From UBA10107 sp964572885 (GTDB lineage: Archaea > Nanobdellota > Nanobdellia > Woesearchaeales > UBA10107), in assembly GCA_964572885.1 (NCBI GenBank), contig CAZNFC010000006.1, positions 1 through 20,653 of the forward strand: DNA of 20,653 nt, in the 5' to 3' direction. Below are positions 1 through 7,247 of the stretch, in pieces. Under the pieces are notes generated by a model that ran no database searches, was not told the origin of the DNA, and was given only the letters and a program-made list of their open reading frames with translations. The first letter of the stretch is position 1. Each line of letters starts with the position of its first letter. Made by a program: the position numbers and the translations under genes.

Positions 1-212
1 ATAGGATTAGTTTTAAAAGTATTTCTTGGAATAAATCCTGTATTATGTTTTCTGCCTTCGGCCCAGAAACTTGGTTTCTTTGAACCTGTGTATCTTCCTG
101 CAAGTCCTTTTCCTCCTCTATGACCGAATCCTCTCCTCTTTTTCTTGTCTCCCCAGCCATGAGTATGAGAAGCTCTCTGCCTTGTATTTTTAGCTCTTTT
201 TCTTGCTGTCAT
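1..212 (-). CDS. rpl15: Large subunit ribosomal protein uL15 (L15), 3' end outside window
   Basis: This is the N-terminal 70 residues of uL15, a large-subunit protein that binds 23S rRNA. The start MTARKRAKNTRQR is followed by the family hallmarks THGWG, RRGFGHRGGKG and LAGRYTG, as in archaeal L15. The ATG at 212-210 follows the L30 stop codon (215-213) with no spacer, so the two genes are translationally coupled. The reading frame stays open to the window edge, so the C-terminal half is missing only because the window ends. It is the last visible gene of the long ribosomal protein operon. Confidence 0.93.
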   Translation of the reverse strand, partial: MTARKRAKNTRQRASHTHGWGDKKKRRGFGHRGGKGLAGRYTGSKKPSFWAEGRKHNTGFIPRNTFKTNP

Positions 213-566
213 TTAAATCATCCTTCTGATCAGATCGTTCATTTTATCTCCTCTGTAACCAAGAGCGCCGCCATTTGAAAAGTTAGTCTTTATTCCTTTT
301 CTTCCATATCCCTTTTTTGGACTGTTTAGATTGTAATGATCTCCATCTCCTCTTTTAGCTTTCAATAACTTTATAGTCTCTTCATTTACTTCTCCGAATG
401 TAACGTAATTTTTTACCTTATTCATCATTCCAATCATGCTTCTCGTTCCTTCAACGATTGCACAAGCATTTCTCTTTCCTATATTCAGCATCTTAAGAGT
501 GTCTTTAGTCGCTTTGCTGGTATTGATCAATCCTCTTACAGTTACCACTCCGTATTTTTGTTCCAT
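213..566 (-). CDS. rpl30: Large subunit ribosomal protein uL30 (L30), shortened
   Basis: uL30 is a large-subunit protein. The N-terminal fold (VVTVRG, TLKMLNIGKRNACAIVEGT, KVKNYVTFGEV) and the archaeal C-terminal block (YNLNSPKKGYGRKGIK, GGALGYRGDKMNDLIRRMI) are both clear. At 117 residues it is shorter than the roughly 150-155 usual in archaea. The helical segment that normally lies between the NEETIKLLKAKRG region and the SPKKG block is missing, while both sides remain in frame. The gene sits one base after the S5 stop and directly before L15, as in other archaeal spc operons. Confidence 0.93.
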   Translation of the reverse strand: MEQKYGVVTVRGLINTSKATKDTLKMLNIGKRNACAIVEGTRSMIGMMNKVKNYVTFGEVNEETIKLLKAKRGDGDHYNLNSPKKGYGRKGIKTNFSNGGALGYRGDKMNDLIRRMI

Positions 567-567
567 T

Positions 568-1422
568 TTACTCCTTCATCTTGTTCCCGTCAAGTATTCC
601 TAAATTTTCATTGAATCTGTCCTGAACTTTAGTGCTGCTCAATTTTCTTAAGGCAGCTTCACATGCCTTTACAAGATTTATCTTGCTTCCTGTCTGGCCG
701 TAACCTTTTGACCATATGTCCTTTATTCCGGCAAGCTTCAATATTTTCTGGCATTCTTTTTCAGCTTTCAATCCTGTACCCTTAGGTGCAGGTCTTAAAA
801 CCATCCTGCATGAACCTGTTTTTCCTTCAACTTGATAAGGTATGCTGTGATGTGTCTTGCATCCGCATTGCCATGAACCGCATCCTCTTCTTATTCTCAT
901 TAAATTTATTTTTGAATTTCTGAGTGATTTTTCTCTTGCAGGAACAGTTTCCTTGCTTTTTCCGTAGCCTAATCCTATATATCCATCCTTATTTCCTATT
1001 ACAGAAATAGTGGCAAACTTAGGTTTATTTCCTTCCTGCGTCTTTTTTTGAGTCTGTTTGAAAGCTTTCCTTGAACCTCCACCAAATTTACCTTTAGACT
1101 GTCCGATAAGAAGCAGATCAGCTTCCATATTATCCATCAGCGCGTCAACAATCTGCGATTCCTTTATTCTAAGTCCTTTGTCGAATATGAAATTGATATC
1201 AGTTATTTCTCCGCTCTTTACCTTTCTTCCTAATTCTGTGATAGGTTTCCAGCTTGAGATCTCCTCTTTTGTCTTTTCAATTACTGCTTCTTCTATAGGA
1301 ACAACAACTTCTGGAGCAACATCTCCCGGTTTTTCAGCCAGTTCTTTCTGCTCTATTTCAACCTGCTCCTGTGCAGCTTCCATCTTGACTTCTTCTTTTT
1401 CCGGATATTTGTCTTTTGTCAT
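568..1422 (-). CDS. rps5: Small subunit ribosomal protein uS5 (S5) with acidic N-terminal extension
   Basis: uS5 belongs to the small subunit and helps decoding accuracy. The core begins near residue 58 (WKPITELGRKVKSGEITDI) and contains the archaeal signatures RRGCGSWQCGC, HSIPYQVEGKTGSC and LRPAPKGTG. The protein has 284 residues against about 210 in most archaea. The extra length is an N-terminal stretch of about 55 residues rich in Glu, Lys, Val and Ala. The start at 1422 follows the L18 stop directly. A second Met at residue 14 could be an alternative start but would not remove the extension. The extension looks like a disordered charged tail of unknown function. Confidence 0.95.
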   Translation of the reverse strand: MTKDKYPEKEEVKMEAAQEQVEIEQKELAEKPGDVAPEVVVPIEEAVIEKTKEEISSWKPITELGRKVKSGEITDINFIFDKGLRIKESQIVDALMDNMEADLLLIGQSKGKFGGGSRKAFKQTQKKTQEGNKPKFATISVIGNKDGYIGLGYGKSKETVPAREKSLRNSKINLMRIRRGCGSWQCGCKTHHSIPYQVEGKTGSCRMVLRPAPKGTGLKAEKECQKILKLAGIKDIWSKGYGQTGSKINLVKACEAALRKLSSTKVQDRFNENLGILDGNKMKE

Positions 1423-1935
1423 TTATTTCGTACCTTTTATTTTGATTAATATCTCATCAAACTGTTTCTTTACAGCTATTTTCTTGTAATCTTCTATGTG
1501 TTTTCCGTGCAGTCTTTCCTCTTTTGGAAGGACAGATACATCGTGAGGAACTTTTAATCCTGCGTCAATCGCCCCTTTTACTGTTGCGTAAAGCTTTGAG
1601 CCTTTTATTGGCTGGTAAAGTCCAAGGTCAAGTATTGCATCATGAATCTTCTTATCAACTGCTCTTTTCCCTGCTAAAAATCCGACTAAATATGCTGATG
1701 GAGTATTGCTTCCTGACAATTTCCATCCAAGTTTTAATAATTGCTTTGAATTAGCACTTGCCAAGACTTTATCTCCGCTCGGTTCATATGATATTATCTG
1801 AGCAGTGACTCCGCTAAGCGATCTTCTTATGACTAATCTTGGGAGTCCTGAGCTGATGTAAGCTAATCTTTTCTTATAATTAGTCTTGCCTTCTCTTTTC
1901 CTTCTGAATGGTATTACTTTTCTTTTGTCTTTCAT
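1423..1935 (-). CDS. rpl18: Large subunit ribosomal protein uL18 (L18)
   Basis: uL18 binds 5S rRNA and anchors it, with L5, to the large subunit. Diagnostic stretches are VIPFRRKREGKTNYKKRLAY, LPRLVIRRS, TPSAYLVGFLAGKRA, AILDLGLYQPIKGSKLYA and GLKVPH. The 170 residues are slightly short for archaeal L18 (about 190), mostly at the C terminus. The start codon overlaps the L19e stop as ATGA and the stop abuts S5, so it is coupled on both sides. No odd base use is seen. Confidence 0.95.
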   Translation of the reverse strand: MKDKRKVIPFRRKREGKTNYKKRLAYISSGLPRLVIRRSLSGVTAQIISYEPSGDKVLASANSKQLLKLGWKLSGSNTPSAYLVGFLAGKRAVDKKIHDAILDLGLYQPIKGSKLYATVKGAIDAGLKVPHDVSVLPKEERLHGKHIEDYKKIAVKKQFDEILIKIKGTK

Positions 1936-2384
1936 GTTTTAGCCTTCAAGATACCCTTTTCTTCAAGATAAACAATTATGTGTCCTTTGCTTCTGAAGTA
2001 TCCGCCTTTTACCTTTCTATAGAGATCTTTATACAATATCTTGTCTATTTTGTTTGACTGTAATAATGCTGAAATGAAACTTCTCTGAAGTCTTACCTTA
2101 TTCACCCAAATAGTCTTGTGAGGTTCTCCTCTTGCATTCGCTCTTCCTTTTCTTGAACCATGACCTCTTCTTCTTCCTTTGCTTTTCTGGGTCTTTCTTT
2201 CATTGGCTCTCGATCTTGATATTCCTTTTTTCTGAAGCTCTATTATCGCTCCGCTGCTTATCAGCTTCCTTACATCAGATCTTGTTATAGCTTCCTTTAT
2301 CTCTTCCATCCTATTTTCGTCAAATAAGACTCTTTTAGGAGAACATCCTAAAACTTCTGAAGCTAATCTTTTTTGTAGGTTCAT
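1932..2384 (-). CDS. rpl19e: Large subunit ribosomal protein eL19 (L19e)
   Basis: eL19 is an archaeal/eukaryotic large-subunit protein with a long helical extension. The sequence MNLQKRLASEVLGC, the repeated basic central part SRSRANERKTQKSKGRRRG, and WVNKVRLQR are typical. The 150 residues match the archaeal family length. Four-base overlaps link it to L32e upstream and L18 downstream. Its presence, with L32e next door, is strong evidence that the operon is archaeal rather than bacterial. Confidence 0.95.
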   Translation of the reverse strand: MNLQKRLASEVLGCSPKRVLFDENRMEEIKEAITRSDVRKLISSGAIIELQKKGISRSRANERKTQKSKGRRRGHGSRKGRANARGEPHKTIWVNKVRLQRSFISALLQSNKIDKILYKDLYRKVKGGYFRSKGHIIVYLEEKGILKAKT

Positions 2385-2944
2385 TTCTGCTCCTTAGTCA
2401 AGACCTTATCTTTTTCTTGCTTTTCTTTGACTATTTTTTCTTCTTCCGTAAGTTCTTTATCATGCTTGTGTTCTTTCTTTTCTTCTTTCTTTGATTTCTT
2501 GGATAATTTACTTTCCTTGATCGCTTTTCTCTGCTTAAGTTCTTCATGGACCCTTTTCTCATAATCTCCTTTTATATTAATTACAGTTATTCCGTGTTTC
2601 TTCAATTCATTAAGTATGATCAATCTCTTCCTCATCCCGACATTTCCGCCGATTATTGCGCTGTGCTGGTTCTTATTTAATAATGAAATATGATTGGTTG
2701 AATGTATTATTACCGGCATCAATCCTGAACTATCAAGTCCTCTTACAAGCCTGTTTGATCTGAAGCCAGGCTTTACTTTCTTGATATGCCCTGCGCTTTG
2801 ATGTCTTAATTTTGAGTGTCTTCCTCTTGGTTTTCTCCATTCATCTGCTATCCTGTGATATATTCCATAGCCCTGTCTCCTGAACTTAGGCCTGCTTTTC
2901 TTTCTCTGCTTCCTTATTTCGAGTAATTTTTTTATGTCTGCCAT
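2381..2944 (-). CDS. rpl32e: Large subunit ribosomal protein eL32 (L32e) with charged C-terminal tail
   Basis: eL32 is specific to archaea and eukaryotes. Recognisable blocks are FRRQGYGIYHRIADEWRKPRGRHSKLR, VKPGFRSNRLVRGLDSSGL, HSAIIGGNVGMRKR and HGITVINIKG. The globular part ends near residue 140. About 45 further residues are almost entirely Lys and Glu with some Ser and His (for example KKSKKEEKKEHKHDKE), so a disordered tail is likely. The gene lies one base after L6 and overlaps L19e by ATGA. No frameshift separates the tail from the core. Confidence 0.94.
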   Translation of the reverse strand: MADIKKLLEIRKQRKKSRPKFRRQGYGIYHRIADEWRKPRGRHSKLRHQSAGHIKKVKPGFRSNRLVRGLDSSGLMPVIIHSTNHISLLNKNQHSAIIGGNVGMRKRLIILNELKKHGITVINIKGDYEKRVHEELKQRKAIKESKLSKKSKKEEKKEHKHDKELTEEEKIVKEKQEKDKVLTKEQK

Positions 2945-2945
2945 T

Positions 2946-3491
2946 TTATATCGATTTTCCGTTTCTTTCTATCAGGAATATCCCGTCTTGAAACACTCTT
3001 TTATCTTTATTGACAACTCTGCATATCTGTTCTATTGTCGAAGCAGCCTGTCCGACTTTCTCAACATCAGGACCTGTGACAATTATCTTGTCGCCTTGTA
3101 CCTTTACTTGAACATCTTTCGGCAATTCTGATTTTCTCGGGATTTTCTCCCCAAAAAAGTTCTTGACAACTAAAATATTTCCTTCGACTGAAACCTGCAT
3201 AGGGAAGTGGCTTGCGCAAATCTTCAACTTGTATTCGTTGTTATTCTTTACTCCATCAACCGCATTGCCTAAATGGGATCTTACAGTCGAGATTACTCTT
3301 TTCTGTCTTTTTGTCGCATCTTTGGATGATATCGATATTACATTTCCTTCGACTTTAACACTTACTCTCGGTTCACTCCAGCTTCTCTTTACTTCTCCAT
3401 GAGTCCCCTTTACTGTAACATGATTATTGTGCACACTGACTGAAACCCCTTCAGGGATATTTATTGTCTTTTTCAGCTCAGCGATTCTCAT
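2946..3491 (-). CDS. rpl6: Large subunit ribosomal protein uL6 (L6)
   Basis: uL6 sits near the factor-binding site of the large subunit and is built from two copies of one fold. The first copy is visible as INIPEGVSVSVHNNHVTVKGTHGEV and the second as QVSVEGNILVVKNFFGEK. The archaeal C-terminal motif EQICRVVNKDKRVFQDGIFLIE is complete. At 181 residues it is a normal archaeal length. Its ATG shares one base with the S8 stop codon (TGATG), giving strict coupling. Confidence 0.95.
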   Translation of the reverse strand: MRIAELKKTINIPEGVSVSVHNNHVTVKGTHGEVKRSWSEPRVSVKVEGNVISISSKDATKRQKRVISTVRSHLGNAVDGVKNNNEYKLKICASHFPMQVSVEGNILVVKNFFGEKIPRKSELPKDVQVKVQGDKIIVTGPDVEKVGQAASTIEQICRVVNKDKRVFQDGIFLIERNGKSI

Positions 3492-3883
3492 CAGTAGCAG
3501 TAAGCAATAAGCTTTCCTCCTAATTTTTTCTCTTTAGCCTGAATGTGAGTCATAATCCCTTTATTTGTTGTGACTACCAATATTCCGAAGTCCTTTGCCG
3601 GCAAAAATCTTTTCTCGAATTTCTCATATTCCGGAAGTGTCACGGAGAATCTTGGCTTTATCGCTCCGCATTTGTTGATTTTTCCTAGCAGATGTATCTT
3701 GACGCTGTTTCCCTTGCTGTCCTTTACTTCCTTGAAATCTCCTATGTATTGGTTTTTCTTCAATACATCAAGCACCTTATCAGTTATTTTTGAATTCGGA
3801 AATATCTGTACTTCGTTCTTGCTGTTCTTCTCGGCATTCATCATTCCTGATAACGCCGCTGATAATGTGTCGTTCATTGCCAT
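3491..3883 (-). CDS. rps8: Small subunit ribosomal protein uS8 (S8)
   Basis: uS8 binds helix 21 of 16S rRNA in the small-subunit platform. The family start MAMNDTLSAALSGMMNAEK and the C-terminal ILVVTTNKGIMTHIQAKEK are clear. The start at 3883 was chosen over an in-frame ATG at 3928 for two reasons: a GAGG Shine-Dalgarno motif at 3895-3892 precedes it, and the resulting 130 residues match archaeal S8. The upstream start would add 15 residues and overlap S14. The ribosome-binding site itself overlaps the S14 stop codon, so translation is probably coupled. Confidence 0.94.
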   Translation of the reverse strand: MAMNDTLSAALSGMMNAEKNSKNEVQIFPNSKITDKVLDVLKKNQYIGDFKEVKDSKGNSVKIHLLGKINKCGAIKPRFSVTLPEYEKFEKRFLPAKDFGILVVTTNKGIMTHIQAKEKKLGGKLIAYCY

Positions 3884-3893
3884 TTTTAATTCC

Positions 3894-4124
3894 TCAATTA
3901 AATTTCTTGAATCCCAATTTCTGGGCAAAATCCCTGAAACAGTGCCTGCACAGTCCTATTCCATACTTCCCTACATATCCTCCTGTTCTCAGGCAGACCT
4001 GGCATTTATGTATTGAAAATCCGCATTTTCTGTCTTTAGGAACATTATTTTTATTGTATTTCTTTATCTTTCCTGGCTTGTTCTTGATTACATTCAATAT
4101 ACTTTTATAGTTGCTTACAGTCAT
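3894..4124 (-). CDS. rps14: Small subunit ribosomal protein uS14 (S14), zinc-binding, N-terminally extended
   Basis: uS14 is a small protein of the 30S head. Residues from about 30 hold the family core, VPKDRKCGF, CQVCLRTGGYVGKYGIGLCRHCF and AQKLGFKK, with two CxxC pairs that bind zinc. The 76 residues exceed the usual 50-56 because of about 22 basic residues at the N terminus. This long start is supported by an ATGA overlap with the L5 stop and a GGTG motif seven bases upstream. No suitable in-frame Met precedes the zinc core, so the extension is likely real. Confidence 0.92.
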   Translation of the reverse strand: MTVSNYKSILNVIKNKPGKIKKYNKNNVPKDRKCGFSIHKCQVCLRTGGYVGKYGIGLCRHCFRDFAQKLGFKKFN

Positions 4125-4642
4125 TCTTCTTCACCTATTTTTACCTTGAATTGATTTTTCATGAATTCTATTGCATCTATCTTTGTGATTTTATGCCTTT
4201 GAGGTATGCTCTTTGTCTGTATTTTTCTTTTCTTTATCCTGAATCCTGGTCTTTCAAGAGTTATGCATATCTCGAAACCTATGATTCCGATTTCAGGATC
4301 ATATTTTACTGTAGGGATGTCAATATACTCATGTATTCCGAATGCGACATTTCCATTATCATCGAATTGTGTTTCTTTCAATGTGAAATTCTTTGCCTGA
4401 AGCAGTCTAAGTAAAACATCCTTTGCTGCCTCATTCCTTAATGTAACTTTGCATCCTATAGGAAGTCCAGGTCTCAATCCCCATGCAGGAATTCTTTTTT
4501 GAGTGATTGTCTTGACAGGCTGTACTCCTGATATTGTTTTAAGTAATTTCAGCCCTTTATCTAGCAAAGCAGTGTTCTTTCCTGCACCTATGTTCAAGGT
4601 TACCTTCTCTATTTTTATGTTTCTTGATATATTCTGCTTCAT
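4121..4642 (-). CDS. rpl5: Large subunit ribosomal protein uL5 (L5)
   Basis: uL5 contacts 5S rRNA and the P-site tRNA. Signatures are IEKVTLNIGAG, LLKTISGVQPVKTITQKRIPAWGLRPGLPIGCKVTLR, GIHEYIDIPTVKYDPEIGIIGFEICITLERPGFRI and the basic KIQTKSIPQRHKI. The length of 173 residues is normal for archaea. It follows S4e after one base and overlaps S14 by four. The N-terminal MKQNISRNIKIEKV is slightly longer than in bacteria, as usual in archaeal L5. Confidence 0.95.
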   Translation of the reverse strand: MKQNISRNIKIEKVTLNIGAGKNTALLDKGLKLLKTISGVQPVKTITQKRIPAWGLRPGLPIGCKVTLRNEAAKDVLLRLLQAKNFTLKETQFDDNGNVAFGIHEYIDIPTVKYDPEIGIIGFEICITLERPGFRIKKRKIQTKSIPQRHKITKIDAIEFMKNQFKVKIGEEE

Positions 4643-4643
4643 T

Positions 4644-5351
4644 TTATTCGAGCTTGAATGTTGATTTCTCCTTTCCTATAACTAAACAATAATTTTTCAA
4701 TGTCTCAAATGTCTCGCTTCCTGTTTTTATTACAACAACCGCTTCGTGATTTTCTGAAGCTGGCTTGATATCATGGATCTTTCCTGTCGTTCCTATTTTC
4801 TTCCCTTTTGTAAGAAGCACTTCTGCGCCTTTCTCAAAAGCGAGGTGTTTTGTTATCTTCTGGTCAGGAACGCTGATTACAACAGAATCTCCTGTTTTGT
4901 AAGCTCCTTTCTCTACCAATAACGTCCTTCCGTCTGAAAGCCTCAATTGAGTCTTTCCATTATGAAGACCTTTTCCTTTTATCTTGCATATCTTTGAATT
5001 CGCTTCTTTTTCATCTGCTTTTATGAGCTGAAGCTTTCCATACTTGTTTATCGAGACTCTGTAATGTTCTTTTAATTCAGTGATTGAAATTACATCCATA
5101 AGGCCTACAATGAATCTGTGGTCCTTTCTTCTTACTCCGTCAATCATGACATTTTTGTGATTCAATATGTGTTTAGATTCCCTTGCAGTCTCTGCATATT
5201 TCAGCATTTCTCTAAGTATCAATACTAACGGCATTCCGTTTTCCAATGAATGAGCTCCCGGCCTTGCTCTTGCTACCCAATATACTTTCTTCTTTTCCTG
5301 GGTTGTCCAGGTCTTAGGCATTGCAATCCTTCTCAAATGATTCTTTGTCAT
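4644..5351 (-). CDS. rps4e: Small subunit ribosomal protein eS4 (S4e)
   Basis: eS4 is an archaeal/eukaryotic small-subunit protein unrelated to bacterial S4 in most of its length. It has an N-terminal basic segment (MTKNHLRRIAMPKTW), an S4-type RNA-binding domain (residues about 40-90, with KHILNHKNVMIDGVRRKDHRF and GLMDVISI) and a KOW-like C-terminal part (residues about 170-215, with GAEVLLTKGKKIGTTGKI). The 235 residues match archaeal orthologues. Single-base gaps separate it from L24 and L5. Confidence 0.95.
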   Translation of the reverse strand: MTKNHLRRIAMPKTWTTQEKKKVYWVARARPGAHSLENGMPLVLILREMLKYAETARESKHILNHKNVMIDGVRRKDHRFIVGLMDVISITELKEHYRVSINKYGKLQLIKADEKEANSKICKIKGKGLHNGKTQLRLSDGRTLLVEKGAYKTGDSVVISVPDQKITKHLAFEKGAEVLLTKGKKIGTTGKIHDIKPASENHEAVVVIKTGSETFETLKNYCLVIGKEKSTFKLE

Positions 5352-5352
5352 T

Positions 5353-5739
5353 TTATTTCTTTTTTCTCTCCAGCATTTGTTTTCTTACCTTATCATCAAG
5401 ATTCAGTTCATGTATTATTACATTTGAAGGATGGATAGGATAAAGTGATTTTGTACCGTCAACCTTAGTCCTGTCAGTCCCTATTATGTACACTCTCTGC
5501 CCTTTCAGGTCAATTGCATCTACTTTTCCGATTGTTCCTGAGTATGACCCTCTCACGACTTTTACTTTGTCTCCTTTTCTCAAAGGCATGCTTCTTGTGG
5601 AATACTTCTTTGTAAGCTCTTTCGATAATCTTGCTGAAAGTAATTTTCTTTTTACATGCAATGGAGCATTAGCTGCATATTTTCTCTGCTTTCTTGGCTG
5701 CTTGCTCCTGTTCCATGAAGTTGTAAATTCGCTGTTCAT
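5353..5739 (-). CDS. rpl24: Large subunit ribosomal protein uL24 (L24)
   Basis: uL24 starts large-subunit assembly at the 5' end of 23S rRNA. The archaeal N-terminal block SKQPRKQRKYAANAPLHVKRK and the KOW motif RKGDKVKVVRGSYSGTIGKV are present. The start at 5739 (MNSEFTTSW) was preferred to an in-frame ATG at 5775, because 5739 overlaps the L14 stop by ATGA, has AAGG about nine bases upstream, and gives a usual length of 128 residues. The longer form would overlap L14 by 40 bases. Confidence 0.94.
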   Translation of the reverse strand: MNSEFTTSWNRSKQPRKQRKYAANAPLHVKRKLLSARLSKELTKKYSTRSMPLRKGDKVKVVRGSYSGTIGKVDAIDLKGQRVYIIGTDRTKVDGTKSLYPIHPSNVIIHELNLDDKVRKQMLERKKK

Positions 5740-6137
5740 ACTATTACCTTCGCTACCTTCATTACTCCTGGCCATCTCTCGGCAGCTTCTTTAGCGATCG
5801 GCCCTTTGAAGATAGTCCCTTTTGGATTTCCATCTTCATCTTTCAATATTACGACTGCATTGTCTTCAAACTTTACTCTCGTCCCGTCAGGTCTTCTGTA
5901 TTCTCTTTTTTGTCTTACTATTGTGGCATAAGTGACTGTCTTTCTCATCTCTGGAGTTCCTTTCTTTACTGCGACAAGTATTAAATCTCCTATTCCGCAG
6001 GTAGGTTTTCTTCCTTTTCTTGTCTTGCTGTGCACAACTGAAACTATCTTTACTACTTTAGCACCTGAATTGTCGCATGTCTCTAATTCAGATCCATGAC
6101 ACAATCCTTTTGTTATTGTTGCTTTAGTTGCTTCCAT
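5736..6137 (-). CDS. rpl14: Large subunit ribosomal protein uL14 (L14)
   Basis: uL14 lies at the subunit interface and touches 16S rRNA helix 14. The sequence TCDNSGAKVVKIVSV, RKPTCGIGDLILVAVKKGTPEMR, RPDGTRVKFEDNAVVIL and GTIFKGPIAKEAAERWPGVMKVAKVIV is highly conserved. Its 133 residues are the normal archaeal length. It starts one base after S17 and overlaps L24 by four bases. Nothing unusual is visible. Confidence 0.96.
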   Translation of the reverse strand: MEATKATITKGLCHGSELETCDNSGAKVVKIVSVVHSKTRKGRKPTCGIGDLILVAVKKGTPEMRKTVTYATIVRQKREYRRPDGTRVKFEDNAVVILKDEDGNPKGTIFKGPIAKEAAERWPGVMKVAKVIV

Positions 6138-6138
6138 C

Positions 6139-6465
6139 TTAATCCTTTATTTTCTCTATTACCACGAAATGTTTTGTCTTGCTTATCGGTCTGCACTGCA
6201 TTATCTTCACTTTATCTCCTTTCTTTGCATCGATGCATTCAGGATTGTGAGCCTTTACTTTAGACCTCTTTTTTTCATATCTTTCATATTTAGGGACATA
6301 TATCGTTCTTTCCCACATTACGCTCACTGATTTTGACATCCTGTCTGATACTACTTCTCCTGTGAATATTCTTCCGTGAACGCTCAAGCTACCGTGGAAT
6401 GGACAATGTTTGTCCGTACAAGCCTTTTCCGGCGCCTTTACTTCAATTCCTATGTTTTCCTTCAT
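6139..6465 (-). CDS. rps17: Small subunit ribosomal protein uS17 (S17)
   Basis: uS17 binds 16S rRNA early in assembly. The archaeal CTDKHCPFHGSLSVHG box (residues about 16-31), TGEVVSDRMSKSVSVMWE and the OB-fold segment HNPECIDAKKGDKVKIMQCRPISKTKHFVV identify it. The 108 residues are normal. It overlaps the RNase P p29 gene by ATGA, so the two are coupled, as in many archaeal operons. Confidence 0.95.
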   Translation of the reverse strand: MKENIGIEVKAPEKACTDKHCPFHGSLSVHGRIFTGEVVSDRMSKSVSVMWERTIYVPKYERYEKKRSKVKAHNPECIDAKKGDKVKIMQCRPISKTKHFVVIEKIKD

Positions 6466-6689
6466 TTTTTCAATCTCTCTTCAGGCCTTTTCGCTATTTC
6501 TTTTCCTGAAACTTTTCTTCCTTCGATGTCAAAGACACAAAGGTCCTTGACAATCTTCTTTACTTCTCCGTCAACTTCGACGGAAAGTATGTTTTTCGAT
6601 TCGTTGACGACAATCCCTTTCATTCCGACAAGGGACTTGTTGTTTGATTCGATGATCTTGATCTTTTTTCCTATTAGCTCGTCCTTCAT
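6462..6689 (-). CDS. rnp1: RNase P protein component 1 (p29/Pop4/Rpp29)
   Basis: This is the archaeal counterpart of Rpp29, a protein subunit of RNase P that helps the RNA subunit remove 5' leaders from pre-tRNA. The Sm-like core is recognisable: ELIGKKIKIIESNNKSLVGMKGIVV, EVDGEVKKIVKDLCVFDI and the closing block GKEIAKRPEERLKK. At 75 residues it is compact; family members are often 90-130, the extra length being flexible termini. It lies between eIF1 and S17, the usual archaeal place. The ATG at 6689-6687 is inside a perfect hairpin with a GAGAG motif in the loop, which may limit its translation. Confidence 0.9.
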   Translation of the reverse strand: MKDELIGKKIKIIESNNKSLVGMKGIVVNESKNILSVEVDGEVKKIVKDLCVFDIEGRKVSGKEIAKRPEERLKK

Positions 6690-6710
6690 TTTTGTCTCTC
6701 AAAAATGAAG
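6684..6710 (-). promoter_or_regulatory. Perfect hairpin around the rnp1 start codon
   Basis: In the mRNA, CUUCAUUUUU (6710-6701 on the minus strand) pairs over ten bases with AAAAAUGAAG (6693-6684), around the seven-base loop GAGAGAC. The start codon of rnp1 lies in the 3' arm and the only purine-rich ribosome-binding candidate lies in the loop. A second copy of the complementary word, AAUGAA at 6740-6735 over the eIF1 stop codon, could pair with UUCAUU at 6709-6704 instead, which would free the start codon. The repeat is directly visible; its role in controlling translation is inferred. Confidence 0.6.
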
Positions 6711-6735
6711 CTTGCACGACTTGTCGAGCATTGTT

Positions 6736-7044
6736 TCATTTGATCTCTATAGTCTCTGGACTGAATCCGGCCTCGACCAAAACAGGCATTATTTTCTGTT
6801 TATGGTTTCCCTGCAGCTCGATTTTTTCATCGTTTACCGATCCGCCGCATGCAAGCTTGTTCTTCAGCTTCTTTGTCAGATCTTTAAGGCTGATCTGCTT
6901 GTCTCCTATGCCTTCAATAACAGTATAGACCTTTCCGAATTTTTTTTCTACAGTGTATACTTTTATCTTCTGGCTTTCCTTTGCGATCGATTCACAAACG
7001 CAAAGTTCCTTTGGTAATCCGCAGGTCTGGCAAACTTCACTCAT
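6736..7044 (-). CDS. eif1: Translation initiation factor aIF1/eIF1 (SUI1 family)
   Basis: aIF1 binds near the P site of the small subunit and controls start-codon choice. The protein has an N-terminal zinc knuckle, CQTCGLPKELCVC (Cys5, Cys8, Cys15, Cys17), and a SUI1 domain (residues about 25-100) with KKFGKVYTVIEGI, LKNKLACGGSV and IELQGNHKQKI followed by VLVEAGFSPETIEIK. The 102 residues are typical. It overlaps L29 by ATGA. Its stop is followed by a 46-base gap, unusual in this operon, that carries the rnp1 hairpin. Confidence 0.94.
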   Translation of the reverse strand: MSEVCQTCGLPKELCVCESIAKESQKIKVYTVEKKFGKVYTVIEGIGDKQISLKDLTKKLKNKLACGGSVNDEKIELQGNHKQKIMPVLVEAGFSPETIEIK

Positions 7045-7247
7045 TTCTTTTTCTGTACACCTTTATTTTGATTAATCAATGTGAGCAATCTTGCGATATT
7101 CTTCTTTGTTTGATTCAGCATTCCTGGATTTTTCATTGCAGTTCCTGTTGAGGCCTGTGCATTAAGCTTTACAAGTTCTTTTCTGAACTCAGCTAATTTT
7201 GACATATGTTCTGATTTATCAAGTTCCATTAACTCTCTCCTCTTCAT
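7041..7247 (-). CDS. rpl29: Large subunit ribosomal protein uL29 (L29)
   Basis: uL29 is a small helical protein near the exit tunnel, contacting signal recognition particle and chaperones in other species. The pattern RRELMELDKSEHMSKLAEFRKELVKLNAQ and MLNQTKKNIARLLTLINQ matches the two-helix family, and 68 residues is normal. Four-base overlaps join it to S3 upstream and eIF1 downstream. Confidence 0.93.
   Translation of the reverse strand: MKRRELMELDKSEHMSKLAEFRKELVKLNAQASTGTAMKNPGMLNQTKKNIARLLTLINQNKGVQKKK

Noticed and set aside
3884..3928. Longer S8 start at 3928
   Set aside because: It would overlap S14, and the family N terminus with a good GAGG site is at 3883.
5740..5775. Longer L24 start at 5775
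   Set aside because: It would overlap L14 by 40 bases; 5739 has an ATGA overlap and an AAGG site and fits the family.
6684..6710. The rnp1 hairpin as a transcription terminator
   Set aside because: Archaea do not rely on bacterial-type hairpin terminators, and S17 and later genes follow with tight coupling, so transcription must continue.
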